From positions 1-21,063 of the forward strand of contig NCBD01000004.1 of NCBI GenBank assembly GCA_002255315.1: 21,063 bases of DNA, written 5' to 3'. Origin of the DNA: Actinobacteria bacterium 21-64-8. GTDB lineage: Bacteria > Actinomycetota > Acidimicrobiia > Acidimicrobiales > RAAP-2. The notes beneath the pieces were generated by a model. That model did not search any database and was not told the origin of the DNA. It worked only from the letters and a program-made list of their open reading frames with translations. Both the position numbers and the translations under genes were made by a program. Within the stretch, counting starts at the first letter, position 1. Every line of letters starts with the position of its first letter. Positions 1 to 7,116 of this stretch are shown piece by piece.

Positions 1-54
1 GAGAAAGCTCGCCACCACTCCTTCGAGTGGAACGAACCGTCCTTCCTCCGAGGA

Positions 55-190
55 CCGATTACGTCAGCGAGGCGCAGGCGACCGGACTCGTCCCCAAGAA
101 GGGGCATTACCGTTGCGGGACAGTACCGGGATGACACCGGAATTCGCTGCAACTTCACTATCGCGTTTTGACACGCGACACCATGACCCT
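55..190 (-). ncRNA. Cobalamin (B12) riboswitch
   Basis: Read on the minus strand, this stretch carries the conserved cobalamin riboswitch blocks in the right order. GAATTCCGGTG lies near 145-135, followed by a CCGG pairing arm. The hallmark CTGTCCCGCAACGGTAA is at about 123-107. A GC-rich hairpin follows (CCCC/GGGG near 104-90), then GACGAGTCCGGTCGCCTGCG at about 93-74. The long P6-type arm of the textbook element is absent, as in compact actinobacterial versions. Downstream, at 1-55, several short hairpins could form the expression platform, for example CCACTC/GAGTGG at about 17-32. The controlled gene must lie beyond position 1 on the minus strand and is not visible. B12 uptake, cobalamin synthesis or a B12-alternative enzyme would be typical. 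The outer boundaries are approximate. Confidence 0.85.
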
Positions 191-223
191 ACTCACCAAC
201 GCCTCACGGCGCGAATCGAGAGA

Positions 224-239
224 CGCCACGCGCGTGGCG
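224..239. repeat. 16-nt perfect palindrome between methyltransferase gene and riboswitch
   Basis: CGCCACGCGCGTGGCG is a perfect palindrome, lying 64 nt past the stop of the methyltransferase gene and just upstream of the riboswitch. It could form a hairpin that ends the upstream operon, but there is no T-tract on either side. A protein-binding site or chance in GC-rich DNA are equally possible. Nothing else is evident in 191-302, so the 302 nt at the left edge hold only this palindrome and the riboswitch. Confidence 0.3.
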
Positions 240-302
240 CCACCGCGAACCAACGAGCGAACGACTTCACAGGCGCTCCGCCCGGGTCCGTTCGCCCGGC
301 GC

Positions 303-1082
303 TTATCGACCCTCGACGTCCCACCAGATCGTCGACAGCGCACGCTCGTGCGTCGGGGCCTGGGCGGCTAAGAAGTCGTAGACCTCACCTTCGCGTTCGG
401 GCGCCAGGCAGAGTCGTATTCGGGTGAAGTGGGCCGCCTGGGCGAGGTCGCGCTCAGCGCGCATGGCACCGCGCCAACTTTCGCGCGTGGCCACGACGCC
501 CATCTCGGCGAGCACGTTCATCAAATCCTCTGGGGTCGGTGCACTCGGACGCTCGAGTCCCCAAAAGTGCTCCCACGCGCTCGAGAGACTGGCCAAGGGG
601 TGATGGTCGGGTAATTCGAGCACCACGCGACGCGACGCGTGATCTTGAAGTGCGTCGAGAAACGGCACGATGTCAGCGACGTTATAGGCGACGTGGTGAC
701 TGACCACGACATCGGCCCGGTCGACGTGATTCGCCACGGCGGGCCAAAAGCCTTCGACGGTTTCAACGGCGACGCCCCGCGCTCGCGCGTTGTCGCGAAA
801 CATCTCGAGCATTTCACCTTGGTGATCGACCCCGATCACTGACGTCGCCGGAGGCGTGAGCGCGAAGGCCGCGATACCGCCGCCACAGCCCACGTCGAGC
901 ACGCGCGCGCCGGGTGCGAGCACCTCACGTGCGCGCCGGTGCGAGGGAGAGTCCTCAATCACGTCAGGAATTTGAAACAGAACGGGCGGATGAATCCACG
1001 GACTCTCGGGCGCCTGGGCGAGGATCTCGGGCGGCAGGGCCCAGGCCTCGAGCGCCTCGCGCCAGCGCGTCGCCGCGCTCAC
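303..1082 (-). CDS. Class I SAM-dependent methyltransferase
   Basis: A 259-residue protein with a Rossmann-type methyltransferase core. The SAM-binding motif I VLDVGCGGG is at about residues 61-69, followed by the acidic end of strand 2 (IGVDH, Asp at about 86). The N-terminal stretch (WREALEAWALPPEIL, then PESPW) is a substrate-cap region. The substrate cannot be told from the sequence. The GTG at 1082 is chosen because it sits one base after the stop of the small Cys-rich gene, which suggests translational coupling. A GTG at 1094 is an alternative that would overlap that gene. The open frame runs up to 1349, but the extra N-terminus is Arg-rich and is a shadow of the small gene. It is the last gene of the exporter, CsoR, small protein, methyltransferase series. 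Confidence 0.85.
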   Translation of the reverse strand: MSAATRWREALEAWALPPEILAQAPESPWIHPPVLFQIPDVIEDSPSHRRAREVLAPGARVLDVGCGGGIAAFALTPPATSVIGVDHQGEMLEMFRDNARARGVAVETVEGFWPAVANHVDRADVVVSHHVAYNVADIVPFLDALQDHASRRVVLELPDHHPLASLSSAWEHFWGLERPSAPTPEDLMNVLAEMGVVATRESWRGAMRAERDLAQAAHFTRIRLCLAPEREGEVYDFLAAQAPTHERALSTIWWDVEGR

Positions 1083-1083
1083 G

Positions 1084-1245
1084 TTACTGGCCACGACGAC
1101 GAGCGAAAAAGCCCGGAGCCTTCGCGGTCGCCTCGCAGTGGCAACGATCCGCTTTCGCCACGCCCGCGAGGGCCTGTTCGACGTGCTGACCGCATCCACT
1201 CCAGGTGGGTTTGTGGCACGTGGCGCAGGTAATTCGATGACACAT
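1084..1245 (-). CDS. Small Cys/His-rich, probably zinc-binding protein
   Basis: A 53-residue ORF beginning MCHRITCATCHKPTWSGCGQ. It has Cys at 2, 7, 10, 18, 35 and 37, and His at 3, 11, 21 and 36, an arrangement that could bind zinc. It resembles a widespread actinobacterial family of small proteins with an N-terminal MC..ITC.TC.K.TW.GCG.H pattern whose function is, to my knowledge, not established. The start is supported by AAGGAG eight bases upstream of the ATG. The TAA stop at 1084-1086 abuts the GTG of the methyltransferase gene. It lies 28 nt after the CsoR gene, so it is probably co-transcribed with it. The C-terminus (about residues 46-53) is basic and probably disordered. Confidence 0.82.
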   Translation of the reverse strand: MCHRITCATCHKPTWSGCGQHVEQALAGVAKADRCHCEATAKAPGFFARRRGQ

Positions 1246-1273
1246 AACAGTGACTCCTTGGGTGAGTAGTGCT

Positions 1274-1564
1274 TTAGGCGAGTGAGAGAAAGAGGCGCTG
1301 CAGCTTTGCGGTGACGTCGTCGACGTTGCTCGTGGGTTCGGCGAAGCACTCGCGCAGGCTGGTCGAAATCATCGTGAAGGCGGCCGTCGTGACCGCCTTG
1401 TCGACGGCGGCCATTTGCGTGACGATCTCTTCACAGGAGCGATTCTCGTCGATCATGCGAATGACGGCGCCGAGCTGACCGTGCGCGCGTTTGAGTCGCT
1501 TGCTGATCGCCTCTTTCGCGCGCTCGTCGTGCAGGACGTGGGCGGTTTCAACCATGTCGGCCAT
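1274..1564 (-). CDS. CsoR/CstR-family (DUF156) transcriptional repressor
   Basis: A 96-residue all-helical CsoR-family repressor, recognised by RLKRAHGQLGAVIRMI (23-38) and SCEEIVTQ (43-50). The first sensing cysteine is Cys44 and the second is Cys73, with the same 29-residue spacing as Cys36/Cys65 of M. tuberculosis CsoR. The copper-ligand His (four residues before the second Cys) is Ser69 here. Two Cys without the His is the pattern of CstR-type persulfide sensors, so copper sensing is doubtful. A promoter with a CsoR-type operator precedes the gene, implying autorepression, and a second operator lies in front of the exporter gene upstream. ATG 1564 directly abuts GAAAGG; Met4 at 1555 has better ribosome-site spacing and may be the real start. 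Confidence 0.9.
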   Translation of the reverse strand: MADMVETAHVLHDERAKEAISKRLKRAHGQLGAVIRMIDENRSCEEIVTQMAAVDKAVTTAAFTMISTSLRECFAEPTSNVDDVTAKLQRLFLSLA

Positions 1565-1580
1565 CCTTTCGTCGTGCCGC

Positions 1581-1602
1581 GCTCGCGCGAGATATCGCGA
1601 GC
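1581..1602 (-). repeat. Inverted repeat in the leader of the csoR-like gene
   Basis: GCTCGCG at 1581-1587 is complementary to CGCGAGC at 1596-1602, with an 8-nt loop. It lies between the predicted promoter and the repressor ATG, so the 5' leader could fold into a 7-bp stem just upstream of the ribosome-binding site. A regulatory role is speculative. Confidence 0.3.
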
Positions 1603-1614
1603 ACCGGCCCCTTC

Positions 1615-1643
1615 ATGTTTATGCCCCGCAGGGTATTTGTCAA
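1615..1643 (-). promoter_or_regulatory. Promoter with embedded CsoR-type operator upstream of the csoR-like gene
   Basis: On the minus strand a perfect -35 TTGACA (1643-1638) is followed by a 17-nt spacer and a weak -10 AAACAT (1620-1615). Sixteen of the seventeen spacer bases form ATACCCTGCGGGGCAT (1636-1621), an imperfect palindrome of the ATACCCC...GGGGTAT type bound by CsoR-family repressors. It lies between the exporter stop (1652) and the repressor start (1564). A repressor bound here would block RNA polymerase, giving autoregulation. Confidence 0.7.
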
Positions 1644-1651
1644 CACTACGG

Positions 1652-3817
1652 TCAATCGTGCGCGAAGCTCACGCGCGGCAAGAGCTTGTCGAGCCAAGTG
1701 GGCAACCACCAGGCCGCGCGCCCCGTGAGGCGTAGCAGCACCGGCAACAGTGCGAGTCGGACTAAAAACGCGTCGAGCAACACCGCGACGCCCAAGATGA
1801 TGCCCATCTCTTTGGGGGGAAGGGGGCCCGAGAGCGAGAAGGTGAAAAAGACCGCCACCATCACGGCCGCCGCCGAGAAGATGACCCGGCCCGAGTGCGC
1901 GACGCCGTTGATCATCGCGTCTTTGGGATCACCGGAACGCTCGTAGTGCTCCTTCGCACTCGAGAGCAAAAAGACCGTGTAGTCCATCGAAATCGCGAAG
2001 ATCATCGCGAAGAAGAAGACCGGCCCCCACGCGTCGAGAAATCCCTGGGGCGTGAAGTGCAGCCACGAGTGACCCCAGCCATCTTGAAAGACGAGGCGCG
2101 CGACGCCAAAGGCACCCGCGGTAGCGAGCAGGCTCGTCACGACACCCAAGAGCGCCACTAACAGCGCGCGTAGCGCCACGACCAACAAGAGGAAGCCGAG
2201 CAGCAACACCAGCCCGATGACCTGTGGTGTTTTAACGACGAGGGCGTGCTGGAGGTCAATGTTTTCTGCGGCGGCACCCCCGACGAGTGCGCCCGGTGGC
2301 AGTTCGCTTCGTAGTCGCGCGAGGGTGGTCGCTAGTTTCGGACTCGACGGGTCAACACTGGGCACGACGTCAATCAAGGAGAGCGACGGACGCGACGCGG
2401 AGATTTGCGGCGGTAGCACCCCGGCGATACCGGGGTCCTGGCGCAGCGTGGTGAGCGCCCCTGGGACCTCGCTCGTCGCGACGAGCACTTGAAGCTGACC
2501 GGGAGCCCCCGGTCCAAAGGCCGACTGCACCTCTTGATAACCCACGCGCGCCGGAGCGTTCGCCGGCACCACTTTGATCGACGGCATGGCGGTGCGCAGA
2601 CCGAGCACGGGCAGCGCGAGCGCGAGCAAGACCACGAGCGCGGCCCCACCAAAGACCAAGGGTCGACGCCAGAGCATCGCGCCCCACTTGCCAAAGCGCA
2701 CCGATCGGTGTTCGCCCGCGTGCACCCACGGCAGTTGTAGCGCGTCGACGCGGTCGCCGAGCTTGCCTAACACCGCGGGCAGCAAGGTCAACGAAGCCGC
2801 CAACACGAAGACCACCGCGAGCATGATTCCGCCCGCCATGGATCGAAAAGCTGGCGAGGGCACAATCATCACGCTCGAGAGTGAAATCAACACCGTGAGT
2901 CCCGAAAAGAGCACGGCCTTACCGGCCGAATCCATCGTTTCACCCACGGAATGGGCGACGTCGCGCGATCGTCCAAAGTGCGCGGCACGAAAGCGCACCA
3001 CGATGAACAGCGCGTAGTCAATACCGAGCGCGAGGGCGAACATGAGCGCAAAGTTCATGGCCCAAATCGAAATGGGCGTGACCTTGGTGAGTAGGTCAAG
3101 CATGCCCGCGGCCGTCAAGAGCCCCGCCATCGTTAACAACAGCGGCAACCCGGCGGCGACGAGCGAGCCAAAGGCGAGCACCAAGATACCGAGGGTCACC
3201 GGCCACGAAAAGAGCTCGGACTTCATCATCGCGTTGCGATTAGCCGTATTGAAGTCGGCCCAGAGCACCGACGAACCGGTCGCGGTCACCGAGACGTTCT
3301 TCGTCGACAACGCGGCGAGGGGGCCCTGCAGGGCGTCGGCGGCGCGAACCATGGTGTTCGTGTCGGCGCCGGCGCCGGCCATGACGATGGCCGTCTTCTG
3401 GTCCTTACTAATACTGAGTCCCGGCCGGGGCGCAATCACCCTCGCGACGCGCGGATCGGCCGCGAGGGTCGCTTCGACCTTCTTCAGCACCTGGCGCGCC
3501 TCGGGTGAGTTGACCGACGTCGTCGAGTGCACCACGACCTCGATCGCGGAACTCGCTTGACCCCCGAAGTAGCGCTGGGCGAGGTTGCGCGCCAGCACGG
3601 ACTGTGAGCCGTCGGCCTGCCAGCCGGCTCCGCTCAACGACTTTTCAACACTGGGGGCAAAGAAGGCCATCGCCACCACCAGTAAGAGCCACGAGACAAA
3701 GACGTGACGGCGGTGGTTGACCGACCAGATACCCAGGCGTCCGAGTAGACCAGGACCACGAGTGGGCTCGGCTCCGGTGACGCGCGGGGAGACAGTTGCA
3801 GAAGTTTGTAAGGGCAT
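1652..3817 (-). CDS. MMPL/RND-family membrane transporter
   Basis: A 721-residue RND-superfamily exporter of the MMPL type. TM1 is at about residues 38-54, followed by a large extracytoplasmic loop (55-200), a first membrane block (200-375), a second loop and a second block from about 545 to 700. Both halves carry the Asp-Tyr pair used for proton relay in MmpL3-like proteins: D267-Y268 (GIDYALF) and D612-Y613 (SMDYTVF). The fold is thus complete. The substrate is unknown; lipids, siderophores and toxic compounds are all transported by the family. The ATG at 3817 is only 6 nt after a good -10 box, so the mRNA is probably leaderless. Its promoter contains a CsoR-type operator, and the matching repressor gene is the next gene, 87 nt downstream. 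Confidence 0.92.
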   Translation of the reverse strand: MPLQTSATVSPRVTGAEPTRGPGLLGRLGIWSVNHRRHVFVSWLLLVVAMAFFAPSVEKSLSGAGWQADGSQSVLARNLAQRYFGGQASSAIEVVVHSTTSVNSPEARQVLKKVEATLAADPRVARVIAPRPGLSISKDQKTAIVMAGAGADTNTMVRAADALQGPLAALSTKNVSVTATGSSVLWADFNTANRNAMMKSELFSWPVTLGILVLAFGSLVAAGLPLLLTMAGLLTAAGMLDLLTKVTPISIWAMNFALMFALALGIDYALFIVVRFRAAHFGRSRDVAHSVGETMDSAGKAVLFSGLTVLISLSSVMIVPSPAFRSMAGGIMLAVVFVLAASLTLLPAVLGKLGDRVDALQLPWVHAGEHRSVRFGKWGAMLWRRPLVFGGAALVVLLALALPVLGLRTAMPSIKVVPANAPARVGYQEVQSAFGPGAPGQLQVLVATSEVPGALTTLRQDPGIAGVLPPQISASRPSLSLIDVVPSVDPSSPKLATTLARLRSELPPGALVGGAAAENIDLQHALVVKTPQVIGLVLLLGFLLLVVALRALLVALLGVVTSLLATAGAFGVARLVFQDGWGHSWLHFTPQGFLDAWGPVFFFAMIFAISMDYTVFLLSSAKEHYERSGDPKDAMINGVAHSGRVIFSAAAVMVAVFFTFSLSGPLPPKEMGIILGVAVLLDAFLVRLALLPVLLRLTGRAAWWLPTWLDKLLPRVSFAHD

Positions 3818-3823
3818 CCGACA

Positions 3824-3852
3824 AGTCTACATACCCCTAGGGGTATAGTCAA
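3824..3852 (-). promoter_or_regulatory. Leaderless promoter of the MMPL gene with perfect CsoR-type operator in its spacer
   Basis: Reading the minus strand: -35 TTGACT (3852-3847), a 17-nt spacer, -10 TAGACT (3829-3824), then six bases to the ATG at 3817. Transcription would therefore start at or next to the start codon. The spacer contains the perfect 16-bp palindrome ATACCCCTAGGGGTAT (3846-3831), the form of operator recognised by CsoR-family repressors. The same layout recurs upstream of the csoR-like gene. The upstream SDR stop is at 3870. Confidence 0.82.
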
Positions 3853-3869
3853 GGAGCCCGCGGCGCCCG

Positions 3870-4655
3870 TTACGACACGGTCATGCCACCATCAACCGCG
3901 ACGTTCGCGCCCGTCATCGCGGAGGACCGCGGCGAGCAGAGCCACGTAATGGTGTCGGCAATTTCGTCGGGCTCGAGCAGACGTCCGACGGGTTGCTGCG
4001 CGGCGAAGGCCTCGACGTCGTCGAGGCCGTAGACGGCCGCCGACGCGTCCAAGATACGCGTGCGCGTCGAGCCGGGACTGACGACGTTGGCGGTGACGCC
4101 GTACGAGGCCAGGTCCATCGCGACGCCTCGCACGAGACCGACGACGGCGTGTTTCGCGGCGGAGTACGCGGCGAGGTGATAAAGCCCCGTGCTGCCCGCG
4201 GCCGACGCGACGGCCACGATGCGACTCTGTGCCTCGGGTCCGTTCGCGATTAACGTCGGAGCCGCCGCCTCGATGAGCCGACGGGTACCGAGCACGTTGA
4301 CCGACCAGACGGCGTCCCACGCGGCGTCGCTGATCTGCCAGAGCGCGCCCCCGCCGGCGACCACGCCCGCGCACGCGACGACCGCACTCAATCGGCCAAA
4401 GTGTCGCGTCGCGGTCTCGACGGCCAGTCGCATGTCCGCGGCGCTGCGCACGTCGCCCACCAGGCCCAACACGTTGTCACCGTGACGAGCGACCACCGCA
4501 TCGAGGTCGGCGGGCGTCGCCAACGAGTAGGGCACTTCGGCGATGTCGCGACAGCGATCAACCGCGACCACGCGGTATCCGTCGTTGACCAGAGCGTCGA
4601 CCGTCGCCGCGCCAATGCCGCGGGCGGCACCGGTGACGATGGCGACGCGGTTCAT
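3870..4655 (-). CDS. Mycofactocin-coupled SDR family oxidoreductase
   Basis: A 261-residue short-chain dehydrogenase. The nucleotide-binding motif TGAARGIG is at 8-15, ACAG at 94-97, Asn120, Ser151 and the catalytic Y164-S-A-A-K168, ending VDGGMTVS. After the second strand it has an extended loop with YSLATPADLDAVV (43-55), typical of SDRs that accompany mycofactocin genes. These enzymes hold NAD tightly and pass electrons to mycofactocin instead of exchanging NAD. The ATG overlaps the mftD TGA by four bases (ATGA at 4652-4655), placing it in the mft operon. The alcohol substrate is not evident. Confidence 0.9.
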   Translation of the reverse strand: MNRVAIVTGAARGIGAATVDALVNDGYRVVAVDRCRDIAEVPYSLATPADLDAVVARHGDNVLGLVGDVRSAADMRLAVETATRHFGRLSAVVACAGVVAGGGALWQISDAAWDAVWSVNVLGTRRLIEAAAPTLIANGPEAQSRIVAVASAAGSTGLYHLAAYSAAKHAVVGLVRGVAMDLASYGVTANVVSPGSTRTRILDASAAVYGLDDVEAFAAQQPVGRLLEPDEIADTITWLCSPRSSAMTGANVAVDGGMTVS

Positions 4656-5670
4656 GAACCGAGCCGTCGAAAGAAATCAGGGGGCGCGACCACGTCGCTG
4701 CGATCCAGCTCCGCGACGTCGCCGCGACCGAGACCGAGCAGCGCCGAGTCGATACCACCGCGCAGGACATCGAGGCGTCAGCGATCGCCGGCAGTGCGCG
4801 GATGGGCGCGGGGGTACCGTCAAGGTTGTTACCCCCGTGATTTGATACCGACAGTGCACTCGCGCCGAGGTCCACGACGCGTTTGGCGTCGTCAACGCGA
4901 CTGACGCCTTTGACCATAAAGGGGCCATCCCACTGCGCGCGCAACCACGCGACGTCGTCCCAGCTCGGCAGCGTGCTCTGCATCCACTCGTAGTAGGCGC
5001 CAAAAAATGTCGGCGCCGCTTCGCCCCGACGCGCCATATTGGGCGTCGTGAGGTCGGGCAAATGGCCGGACTTGGCGAACGACCACAACCAGCCCGGGCG
5101 CGCGAGCACCTCGGGGGCGAGTTTGAGCGCCGCCTTCAAGTCGACTTTTTCGGGAATCCACGGACTGCCCCAGTCGCGGCCGTTCGAAAAGCTCCAGTCG
5201 AGCGTCAAGATGATGCCCTTGGCGCCCGCGGCGCGCGCGCGCTCGAGGCGTTGGACCATGACCTCACGCTCGCCCGACCAGTAGAGCTGAAACAAGACCG
5301 CGTCGTGCGCGGCGCAGACCTCTTCGACCGAGCGACTCGCGAATGAACTCAGTCCCATCGCGACCCCGCGCGCCGCGGCAGCGCGCGCGACGGCCAGTTC
5401 GCCGTCGGGGTGCACGGCCTGGACGCCGGTGGGTGAGAGCACGACGGGCATCGACACCGACTGACCCATGACGACCGTCGCCATCGAACGCTCGTTCTTG
5501 AGTCCCGCGACGTGTGGCGCAAAGCCCAGCTCGTCAAACGAACTTGTGTTGTCAGTCGAGGACAACCCTTTTTCTGAACCGGCGATGAGCGCGTTGTAGA
5601 CCGAGGCGGGCAGGCGTTTTTGCGCGCGTCGCTGCGCGACCGCAACGGTTTCGAACCACTGTGACGCCAT
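4652..5670 (-). pseudogene. mftD: Broken mftD: mycofactocin FMN-dependent dehydrogenase with internal deletion and frameshift
   Basis: The ATG at 5670, preceded by GGAGAG, opens a typical MftD (2-hydroxy-acid-oxidase fold). It reads well for about 299 residues, through VSNHGGNNLDGTPAPIRALP (275-294; catalytic His278) to IADA. After about position 4776 the reading frame becomes nonsense, running on to 4558 as a 71-residue tail inside the SDR gene. The correct C-terminus (LDVLRGGIDSALLGLGRGDV to PPDFFRRLGS) is intact in another frame and stops at 4652, overlapping the SDR start. The family region between these points is absent, about 50 residues with DGG.R.GSDV..ALALGA and GR.YLWGLA. It contains the catalytic Arg and the FMN-phosphate site. 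MftD normally oxidises AHDP to premycofactocin; this copy should not bind FMN. Confidence 0.88.
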
Positions 5671-5708
5671 AACTCTCCAAAGTCGGTGACTTCCAGCGAG
5701 ACTAGTAG

Positions 5709-5725
5709 AGCGCTTTCGTAGCGCT
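5709..5725 (-). repeat. Short hairpin at the mftC stop
   Basis: AGCGCT occurs at 5709-5714 and 5720-5725 with a 5-nt loop, directly at the mftC TAG (5726-5724) and about 40 nt before the mftD start. It could trim or attenuate the operon transcript, but with six base pairs and no T-tract a function is only a guess. Confidence 0.25.
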
Positions 5726-6842
5726 ACGCGCGCGTTCGTAGCGGAATCGAAACTCGTCGTGAGTGGTCCGAGGTCGAAACGGGCCGTCGTACCTCCACTT
5801 TTTGGGCGAGTGCCACTTCCCCGTGACCCAAGACGCATTCAGGGTCAGGGTCACTCAACTCGAGTCCGGTGAAGAACTTGGCCGCCATGCAGCCTCCGCG
5901 ACAGGCGTCGTAGGAACCACACGACGCGCACGCACCCGGACTGCCTTCGTCGCGCAGGGAGACAAAGAGTTCACTCTCACGCCACACCGTCCCAAAACCC
6001 GCGGCGCGCACGTTGCCCGCGAGAAACTGATCGTGAATCACGAAGGGGCAGGCGTAGACGTCGCCGACGGGATCGATCAGGCAGACCACGCGGCCCGCGC
6101 CGCAGAGATTGAGTCCCTCGAGCGGTGCACCCAGCGGCGAGAGATGAAAGAAGGAGTCGCCCGTGAGTACGTGCGGGCGTTCGATGAGCCAGTGATAGAG
6201 CGTTCGATTCTGTTCACGGGTCGGGCGTAACTCGTCCCAGGTGTCCACTCCTCGACCCGAGGGGCGCAGGCGCGTCAGACGTAAGTGTGCGCCGTAGTGT
6301 TCGGCGAGTGACTCGAAGGCGTCGAGTTGTTCGACGTTGCGACGCGTCATCACGACCGAGATTTTGAAGGGACCAAAATCGGCCGCGGCGAGGTGATCCA
6401 TCGCTTGACGCGCCGCTTGATAACTACCCACGCCGCGAATGGCGTCGTTGGTCGCGGCGTCCACGCCGTCGAGGGAGACTTGGAGATCGAGGTAGTCCGT
6501 CGCGGCTAAGCGCCGCGCCGCGACCTCGTCAATACGCGTGCCGTTGGTGGAAAACTTCACACCCACGTGTTGACCGACGGCGTACTCAATGAGTTCGAAG
6601 AAGTCACGGCGAACCATCGGCTCGCCGCCACCAATGTTGACGTAGAAGATCTGCATCGCGGCGATTTCGTCAATGAGCGACTTGGCCTCAGTGGTGTTGA
6701 GTTCACGCGGGTCACGCCGGCCCGAGGAGGAGAGACAGTGCGTGCACGCCAAGTTGCACGCGTAGGTCAACTCCCAGGTTAAACAGATGGGTGCGGCGAG
6801 TCCGCGCTCAAAGCGGTCGCGCAGTGACGAGTCAGCGCACAC
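5724..6842 (-). CDS. mftC: Mycofactocin radical SAM maturase MftC
   Basis: A 372-residue radical SAM/SPASM protein. The cluster motif CNLACTHC gives C29, C33 and C36, and GGGEP is at 71-75. The C-terminal SPASM cysteines are C247, C254, C265, C305, C308, C314, C318 and C336. The stretches PICLTWELTYACNLAC and MQIFYVNIGGGEP are signatures of MftC. The enzyme oxidatively decarboxylates the C-terminal Tyr of MftA and then cross-links it to the preceding Val. The GTG at 6842 overlaps the mftB stop by 11 nt, so the genes are translationally coupled. All cluster ligands expected for function are present, in contrast with the broken mftD just downstream. Confidence 0.96.
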   Translation of the reverse strand: MCADSSLRDRFERGLAAPICLTWELTYACNLACTHCLSSSGRRDPRELNTTEAKSLIDEIAAMQIFYVNIGGGEPMVRRDFFELIEYAVGQHVGVKFSTNGTRIDEVAARRLAATDYLDLQVSLDGVDAATNDAIRGVGSYQAARQAMDHLAAADFGPFKISVVMTRRNVEQLDAFESLAEHYGAHLRLTRLRPSGRGVDTWDELRPTREQNRTLYHWLIERPHVLTGDSFFHLSPLGAPLEGLNLCGAGRVVCLIDPVGDVYACPFVIHDQFLAGNVRAAGFGTVWRESELFVSLRDEGSPGACASCGSYDACRGGCMAAKFFTGLELSDPDPECVLGHGEVALAQKVEVRRPVSTSDHSRRVSIPLRTRA

Positions 6843-7116
6843 GCAAAAGATCCGATCGTTGGAGCGCGGCGAGCGCGGCGTAGTAACGAGCGCGCTGGGG
6901 CGCGTCCACGTGCGCGTCCAAGGCGTCGTTCACGCTGTCAAACGAACCGAGTGCGCGCACGAGCGTCACGAGTTCGGGGGACTTCAAGAAGACGAGTCGA
7001 CGAGTGCCGTGGTGATACGCGAGTGCCCCAAAGGCTTCGTCGCGCAGCGAGACCTCGCTACTGAGCGCCCACGCTCGTGAAGCATCAAAGTCGACCGAAG
7101 GCGCCGCAATCACCAT
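6832..7116 (-). CDS. mftB: Mycofactocin precursor chaperone MftB
   Basis: A 94-residue protein of the RRE (RiPP recognition element) type that binds MftA and presents it to MftC. It matches the family along its length: ALSSEVSLRDEAFGALAYHH (17-36) followed by GTRRLVFLKSPELVTLVRAL. The ATG follows the mftA TAA with no intervening base (7119-7114 reads TAAATG), and its end overlaps mftC by 11 nt, so mftA, mftB and mftC form one tightly coupled unit. Confidence 0.93.
   Translation of the reverse strand: MVIAAPSVDFDASRAWALSSEVSLRDEAFGALAYHHGTRRLVFLKSPELVTLVRALGSFDSVNDALDAHVDAPQRARYYAALAALQRSDLLRVR

Noticed and set aside
113..427. Plus-strand ORFs of about 60-104 codons at the left edge
   Set aside because: They run across the riboswitch core and the methyltransferase 3' end on the opposite strand and have no recognisable protein features.
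1083..1349. Upstream extension of the methyltransferase frame to a start at 1349
   Set aside because: The added residues are Arg-rich and lack methyltransferase features; the region is coded in another frame by the 53-residue Cys/His protein and the end of the csoR-like gene.
4558..5838. One 426-residue MftD protein reading through to 4558
   Set aside because: The start belongs at 5670, and the last 71 residues are out of frame with the family and read into the SDR gene; the true C-terminus is in another frame ending at 4652.
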